A DNA stretch of 64,000 nt from Luteimonas mephitis DSM 12574 (lineage in GTDB: Bacteria > Pseudomonadota > Gammaproteobacteria > Xanthomonadales > Xanthomonadaceae): the NCBI RefSeq assembly GCF_000422305.1, contig NZ_AULN01000014.1:310001-374000 (forward strand), read 5' to 3'. Made by a program: the position numbers and the translations under genes. Shown here in pieces: positions 57,733 through 64,000 of this stretch (position 1 is its first letter; each line of letters opens with the position of its first letter). The notes under the pieces were generated by a model, which ran no database searches, had not been told where the DNA came from, and saw nothing but the letters and a program-made list of their open reading frames with translations.

Positions 57733-58215
57733 TCATCCCAGCTGCTGCAGCAGCGACAGGGGATGGCGCTTGCCGGCGAGGTGGTCCGCCGCGACCCGCC
57801 ACACCAGCGGGCTGCGATGGCGTGCCTGCGCCGCCTGCAGCTCCGCGGGCGTCATCCACAGCGCGCGGACGATGCCCTCGTCCAGACGGCGCGCCGGATC
57901 GTGCCGGACCGGTTCGGCCGCGAAGGCGAAGCGCAGGTAGTGCCGGCCGCCGCTCCCGTCTACCTCCACCGGCGCCTTCCACTGGTAGGCGCCAATGAAC
58001 GCCGTCAGGCGCACGTCCCAGCCGGTTTCCTCGCGGGTTTCCCTCAGGGCGGCCTCTTCCAGGCTTTCGTCCGGCTCGAGATGGCCGGCGGGCTGGTTGA
58101 GCACCGGCTGCGCGCCCCCGTTTGCGTACTCCTCCACCAGCAGCAGGCGGCCGTCGCGGACAACGACTGTCGCCACGGTCACGTCGGGCTGCCAGGGGAG
58201 GGAGGCGAGGGTCAA
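57733..58215 (-). CDS. nudJ: NUDIX hydrolase, NudJ type
   Basis: 160 residues. The NUDIX box is complete: [20 protein letters not shown] followed by TGW. The location upstream of mnmA-hflD is that of NudJ (thiamine pyrophosphatase / nucleoside triphosphatase) in E. coli. It overlaps the secreted protein gene by 4 bp (ATGA). Substrate inferred from gene order only. Confidence 0.88.
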   Translation of the reverse strand: MTLASLPWQPDVTVATVVVRDGRLLLVEEYANGGAQPVLNQPAGHLEPDESLEEAALRETREETGWDVRLTAFIGAYQWKAPVEVDGSGGRHYLRFAFAAEPVRHDPARRLDEGIVRALWMTPAELQAAQARHRSPLVWRVAADHLAGKRHPLSLLQQLG

Positions 58216-58691
58216 AACTCGTCCCTGTCGCCGGTCAGCTCGAGCTCCTCGTCATCGGCGGTCTGCGCCACGATGTTGAGCACGGTTTCCAGCGTGTCGG
58301 CATCCATGTCCTCGGGAAGCTTGACCACGAACCACAGCACCTTGCCGCGGAGTTCCCAGCTGCCGAGCTTGCTCATCGCGCTCTTGGCCAGCCAGTCGGC
58401 GCCGTTCCCGCCGGAGGCATCGGCCTCCAGGCGGGCGGCCGGGGAGAACACCTCGCGGACGCGCAGCCCCATCACGTTTTCAGTGCCGCCGGACACGAAC
58501 ACCATCTGGCTGCGGTCCTGGTCCTTGTAGCCCACGGTGATCTTGTAGTCGCCGTCATCGTCGATCTCGTACTTGATCCCGCTTGCATCCAGGCGTGCGG
58601 CGACGTCCGTGTCCGCCGCCATCGCGGGCACGGCCAGGAGCAAGGTGCCCGCGAGCAGGATCATGCAGGAGAGGCTGATGGTCATGCGCAT
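58212..58691 (-). CDS. secreted protein, YbjN-like fold possible
   Basis: 159 residues. A signal peptide ([18 protein letters not shown] onward) is cut near AMA-ADTD. The mature domain ([20 protein letters not shown], then [20 protein letters not shown] and [17 protein letters not shown]) resembles YbjN-type sensory domains; this is a visual judgement. Start at 58691; ATG at 58685 is also possible. Coupled to nudJ, and divergent from clpS. Confidence 0.7.
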   Translation of the reverse strand: MRMTISLSCMILLAGTLLLAVPAMAADTDVAARLDASGIKYEIDDDGDYKITVGYKDQDRSQMVFVSGGTENVMGLRVREVFSPAARLEADASGGNGADWLAKSAMSKLGSWELRGKVLWFVVKLPEDMDADTLETVLNIVAQTADDEELELTGDRDEF

Positions 58692-58792
58692 TGCTTTGCT
58701 TCCTTGGCATCCGGAAAAACGGCGGTCATTGTCGCTTCGGCAGGTGCCCGCGTCCACGCGTCCGCGCCGCGGTCGCCGCTGCAAGTCACCGC

Positions 58793-58798
58793 TATAAT
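58793..58798 (+). promoter_or_regulatory. perfect -10 box TATAAT, leaderless clpS promoter
   Basis: TATAAT ends 7 nt before the clpS ATG at 58806. A good -35 is not evident. There is no ribosome site between, so a leaderless transcript is likely. Confidence 0.6.
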
Positions 58799-58805
58799 CC
58801 GCGCC

Positions 58806-59126
58806 ATGGCAAACCAGCACGAACACGACCGCGAACACGGCGTTGCCGTCGAAACCGGCAAGCCCGAGGTGGCGCGGCCGCCGCTGTACTCCGTCCTGCT
58901 GCTGAACGACGATTACACCCCGATGGATTTCGTGGTCGACGTCCTGATCCGGTTCTTCGGCATGAACCTCGACAAGGCCACCCAGGTGATGCTGCACGTC
59001 CATACCCGCGGCCGCGGCGTATGCGGGGTGTTCACGCGCGAAGTGGCCGAATCCAAGGTGGCGCAGGTCAACGAGTACTCCCGGCTCAACCAGCATCCGC
59101 TGCTGTGCACGATGGAAAAGGCCTGA
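58806..59126 (+). CDS. clpS: ClpS, N-end-rule adaptor of ClpAP
   Basis: 106 residues. Delivers proteins with bulky hydrophobic N-termini to ClpA. The family core is intact: [20 protein letters not shown] (Asn-Asp-Asp of the N-degron pocket), then [20 protein letters not shown]. clpA follows after 162 bp. aat, which creates N-degrons, is 3 kb away. Confidence 0.97.
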   Translation: MANQHEHDREHGVAVETGKPEVARPPLYSVLLLNDDYTPMDFVVDVLIRFFGMNLDKATQVMLHVHTRGRGVCGVFTREVAESKVAQVNEYSRLNQHPLLCTMEKA

Positions 59127-59288
59127 CATCGGACCAGCGGCGGAACGCTGAATCCCGAAGTCGTGGCATGTCCCGCGCGACTTGCGGGGCGGACCGGAAA
59201 AGACCTACAAGGAAGCCATGGCGGGGACATGGAAAACCCCGCGGCCACCCCCATCTGGTCTGTAGTGATTTCCGGAGGCTCCCGCCCC

Positions 59289-61565
<2,277 letters not shown>

Positions 61566-61589
61566 GACGACGGCTTCGCCCCTGCGCTG

Positions 61590-61674
61590 TTGCAGGGGCA
61601 GCTTCGACCGCGAGCTTTTGGCTTGGGTGCCCTGCAGGGATCAGGAGTTCGCGGCTGGAGCCGCTCCTGCAGGA
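61590..61674. repeat. REP-like palindromic element, copy 3
   Basis: Arms TGCAGGGGCAGCTTCGACCG (start of left) and GGAGCCGCTCCTGCAGG (end of right) with the core CCGCGAGCTTTT / GGAGTTCGCGG. More diverged than the 55758 copy. Lies between convergent clpA and infA. Confidence 0.7.
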
Positions 61675-61687
61675 TCAGGTGGATACG

Positions 61688-61715
61688 AAAAAGGCGGCCA
61701 GTGGCCGCCTTTCTT
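61688..61715. terminator. bidirectional terminator between clpA and infA
   Basis: AAAGGCGGCC and GGCCGCCTTT, 3-nt loop, A run on the left and T residues on the right. On the minus strand it follows infA by 33 bp. Twin of 52077-52104. Confidence 0.85.
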
Positions 61716-61747
61716 CTGCCTGCCCCGCACCCGGTGGGGCGCCCCGC

Positions 61748-61966
61748 CTAGCGCATGCGGTAGGTGATGCGGCCCTTGGTCAGGTCGTAAGGCGTCATTT
61801 CCACCTTGACCTTGTCGCCGGTGAGGATGCGGATGTAGTTCTTGCGCATGCGCCCGGAGATGTGCGCGATGATCTCGTGGCCGTTCTCCAGCTTCACCCG
61901 GAACATGGTGTTCGGGAGGGTTTCGGAGATCGTGCCTTCAAATTCAATGACGTCGTCTTTCGCCAT
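61748..61966 (-). CDS. infA: translation initiation factor IF-1
   Basis: 72 residues, the exact IF-1 size, an S1-type OB fold that occupies the ribosomal A site at initiation. [40 protein letters not shown] and the end GRITYRMR are canonical. The start at 61966 is set by the family N-terminus. aat lies upstream on the same strand (gap 90 bp), clpA is convergent; the order clpS-clpA-infA-aat is conserved in gammaproteobacteria. Confidence 0.98.
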   Translation of the reverse strand: MAKDDVIEFEGTISETLPNTMFRVKLENGHEIIAHISGRMRKNYIRILTGDKVKVEMTPYDLTKGRITYRMR

Positions 61967-62056
61967 GCGTCCTGGACTGCTGCGTAAGGTCGGACAGGGA
62001 TGCGGCCGACAAGCCGCGTATTCTGCCACGCGGCGGCCCGTAGCGCAAAATTTCCG

Positions 62057-62809
62057 TTAACCGCCAGCCGGTGGGGTGGCCAGCTCGGCGGCCGGCAACC
62101 GACCGAACCGGTCCGTCCACGGCCCCGGCGCGGCGGGCTGCCGGCACAGCTCGCCGATCGCGTCGACAAAGCGCTCGCGCGGCCAGGACCGGGCGCCCAG
62201 CCGCAGCAGGTGGGCGTTCTCGACCTGGGCGTCGATCAGCGGCCAGCCCCACTGCCGCAGCCGCTGGGCGAGGGCGGCCAGCGCCACCTTCGAGCCGCCG
62301 CTGGCGATCGAGAACATGCTTTCGCCGAAGAACATCCGGCCGATGGCGACGCCGTAGATGCCACCGACCAGGCGGCTATCGTCGAAGACCTCGACGCTGT
62401 GGGCGTGGCCCAGGCGGTGCAGCGCGACGTACGCCGCGCGCATCTCCGGGGTGATCCACGTGCCGCGCTGTCCCGCGCGGGGAATCCCGGCGCAGGCGTC
62501 GATGACGGCCTCGAAGGCGGTATCGGCGCAGGCCTGCCAGCGGCTGCCGCGCAGGCTGCGCCGGAACCGCGAGGACAGGTGCACGCCGTCGCTGCGGAAC
62601 AGCATGCGCGGGTCGGGTGACCACCACAGGATCGGCTGGCCTTCCGAATACCAAGGGAAGATGCCGTGCCCGTAGGCGTCGAGCAGGCGCGTCGGCGACA
62701 GGTCCCCGCCCGCCGCCAGCAGGCCGTCCGGCTCGCGCAGCGCATGCGACACCGGCGGGAACGGTGCGTGCGGATCGTCGCCCAGCCAGGCCGGCAGTTC
62801 GATGCTCAT
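62057..62809 (-). CDS. aat: leucyl/phenylalanyl-tRNA-protein transferase
   Basis: 250 residues. Adds Leu or Phe to proteins with N-terminal Lys or Arg, making them ClpS-ClpAP substrates. Family landmarks: FPPVSHALREPDGLLAAGGD, GIFPWYSEGQPILWWSPDPR, SVEVFDDSRLVGGIYGV and FFGESMFS. The start at 62809 is at the family N-terminus; the frame is open upstream without similarity. Confidence 0.96.
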   Translation of the reverse strand: MSIELPAWLGDDPHAPFPPVSHALREPDGLLAAGGDLSPTRLLDAYGHGIFPWYSEGQPILWWSPDPRMLFRSDGVHLSSRFRRSLRGSRWQACADTAFEAVIDACAGIPRAGQRGTWITPEMRAAYVALHRLGHAHSVEVFDDSRLVGGIYGVAIGRMFFGESMFSIASGGSKVALAALAQRLRQWGWPLIDAQVENAHLLRLGARSWPRERFVDAIGELCRQPAAPGPWTDRFGRLPAAELATPPAGG

Positions 62810-62904
62810 GCATGCATTGTAGGAGCGGCCCATGGCCGCGATGCGCCTCGATGCTGCGGCGGCCTGGCGCGGCGGGCACGGAACGTCGCCGCCATCGGCC
62901 ACCC

Positions 62905-64000
62905 CTACGCTGTGCGGTAGGGCGAATGGCGCGCGAGGGCCGTCGCGTGGCGATCGATCTCGGCCGATTCCTCCTCGCACCAGTTCCGCAGGGCGCTGGC
63001 GAATGCCGGATCGGCAATCCAGTGCCGGCTGCGCACCGGGGTCGGCAGGAAGCCGCGCGCGATCTTGTGCACGCCCTGGGCGCCGGGTTCGAACGCGGTG
63101 AGCCCCTCGCGCAGGCAGTATTCGATGCCCTGGTAGTAACAGGTCTCGAAGTGCAAACCCGGCACCTGCCGGAACGCGCCCCAGTAGCGGCCGTACAGGG
63201 TGTCGCCGCCGCGCAGGCACAGCGCGCCGGCGATGGTTTCACCCTGCTGGTCGGCGAGGAACAGCACCAGGCTGCGCGGCATCGCTGCCGCCAGGTGGCG
63301 GACGAACCCGAGGGTCAGCGCGGGGTGGTTGCCGTACTCGGCAAACGTCTGCAGGTAAAGCGCGTGGATGCCCTCGAGGTCGGCGCCTGTCGCCTCGTCT
63401 CCGTGCACGACGCGGAACGTCACCCCGGCGCGCGCCACCCGCGCCCGCTCCTGGCGGATGTTCTTGCGGTGCTTGTGGTCCATCGCCGCGAGGAAAGCGT
63501 CGAAGTCGCGCCAGCCGTCGCGGTTGTGCCAGTGGTACTGCAGGTCGGCCCGCCGCAGCCATTCCGGGCCGAACGCCGCATCCTCCGTTTCGGCGTGGAA
63601 ATTGACGTGCGCCGAAGACAGCCCGGCGTCGCGCGCCGTCGCCACCATCGCGTCGACCAGCCGCCTGCGGCTGGCGTCGTCGCGCGCCAGCAGGCGCGGG
63701 CCGGTCACCGGCGAGTAGGGCACCGCGCACAGCAGCTTGGGGAAGTAGTTCTGCCCGTAGCGCGCATAGGCATGCGCCCAGGCATGGTCGAACACGAATT
63801 CGCCGTGCGAGTTGTCCTTGAGATAGGTCGGGGCGGCCGCGACGAGGTCATCACCTTCCCACAGCGTCAGGTGGCGGGGCGTCCAGCCCCACTGTTCGCG
63901 CAGGCAGCCGTGGCGCTCCATGCCGGCGAGGAAGGCGTGGGCGATGAAGGGATTGCGGCCATCGTGGAGCGCATCCCACTGCTCGGCGGGAATCTGCGCA
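62905..64000 (-). CDS. GNAT-type protein (DUF482/peptidoglycan-biosynthesis-like), 5' end outside window
   Basis: At least 365 residues are visible and the reading frame continues past base 64000 (upstream codons read AEQWDALHDGRNPFIAHAFL), so the internal ATG at 63921 is not the start. Landmarks: WAHAYARYGQNYFPKLL, ALCLRGGDTLYGRYWGAF and HFETCYYQGIEYCLREGL, typical of a conserved GNAT-fold family (DUF482) sometimes annotated in peptidoglycan biosynthesis. Function unproven. It is upstream of aat on the same strand with a 95-bp gap. Confidence 0.85.
   Translation of the reverse strand, partial: AQIPAEQWDALHDGRNPFIAHAFLAGMERHGCLREQWGWTPRHLTLWEGDDLVAAAPTYLKDNSHGEFVFDHAWAHAYARYGQNYFPKLLCAVPYSPVTGPRLLARDDASRRRLVDAMVATARDAGLSSAHVNFHAETEDAAFGPEWLRRADLQYHWHNRDGWRDFDAFLAAMDHKHRKNIRQERARVARAGVTFRVVHGDEATGADLEGIHALYLQTFAEYGNHPALTLGFVRHLAAAMPRSLVLFLADQQGETIAGALCLRGGDTLYGRYWGAFRQVPGLHFETCYYQGIEYCLREGLTAFEPGAQGVHKIARGFLPTPVRSRHWIADPAFASALRNWCEEESAEIDRHATALARHSPYRTA

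Overview
The window is chromosomal DNA of a high-GC gammaproteobacterium of the Xanthomonadaceae/Lysobacteraceae (Lysobacter-, Luteimonas- or Xanthomonas-like). The best evidence is a near-complete rpf (DSF quorum-sensing) neighbourhood. It includes rpfE, recJ, rpfD, prfB, lysS, rpfG, rpfC, rpfF, rpfB and the aconitase gene acnA (called rpfA in Xanthomonas). Family-specific details agree: a Fur protein without the second CxxC pair, tmRNA tag ANDDNYALAA, and several intergenic palindromic repeat families. Gene density is high, starts often overlap stops as ATGA or GTGA, and no tRNA, rRNA, CRISPR, prophage or intact IS is visible.

Layout. 1-2308 (minus): an operon of aldehyde dehydrogenase, beta-carbonic anhydrase and a RidA protein, probably the lower kynurenine/aminomuconate pathway. 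2463-6861 (minus): nei, an atypical SDR, a PaiB-like FMN protein, two small unknown proteins and asnS. 6937-12377 (plus): an IscA-type protein, a DUF885 protein, rpsF-rpsR-rplI and dnaB. 12472-12871 is a wrecked alanine racemase gene with a 30-bp perfect palindrome at its deletion joint. 12943-20090: a WS/DGAT acyltransferase, an OmpA-like lipoprotein, ssrA, a CHASE-domain histidine kinase, a 780-bp repeat-filled gap, smpB and ratAB. 20154-28476: bamE, fur, recN and the heat-shock block hrcA-grpE-dnaK-dnaJ. 28679-39056: dapB, carA, an S9 peptidase, carB, greA, rpfE and recJ. 39057-39869 is a lower-GC patch with a small secreted protein.

39844-54928 is the signalling core. RpfF makes the DSF fatty-acid signal, RpfB is the acyl-CoA ligase linked to DSF turnover, and RpfC senses DSF and phosphorelays to the HD-GYP phosphodiesterase RpfG, which degrades cyclic di-GMP. 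rpfG-rpfC and rpfB-rpfF converge with a 20-bp gap. No rpfH lies between rpfG and rpfC. acnA lies just downstream, and a vapBC toxin-antitoxin pair sits divergently on its promoter.

54929-64000: vapBC, hflD-mnmA, nudJ with a secreted protein, clpS-clpA, infA, aat and a GNAT-type protein cut by the window end. clpS and clpA (adaptor and unfoldase), aat (N-end rule tagging), ssrA and smpB (ribosome rescue) together give much of the cell's protein quality control in one window.

The observations most worth a second look are: a duplicated smpB 3' end whose coding differences are all synonymous (possible integration scar); the alr remnant; the vapBC operator array overlapping the predicted acnA promoter; a five-copy heptamer in place of a ribosome binding site before lysS; and a recurring leaderless promoter layout.
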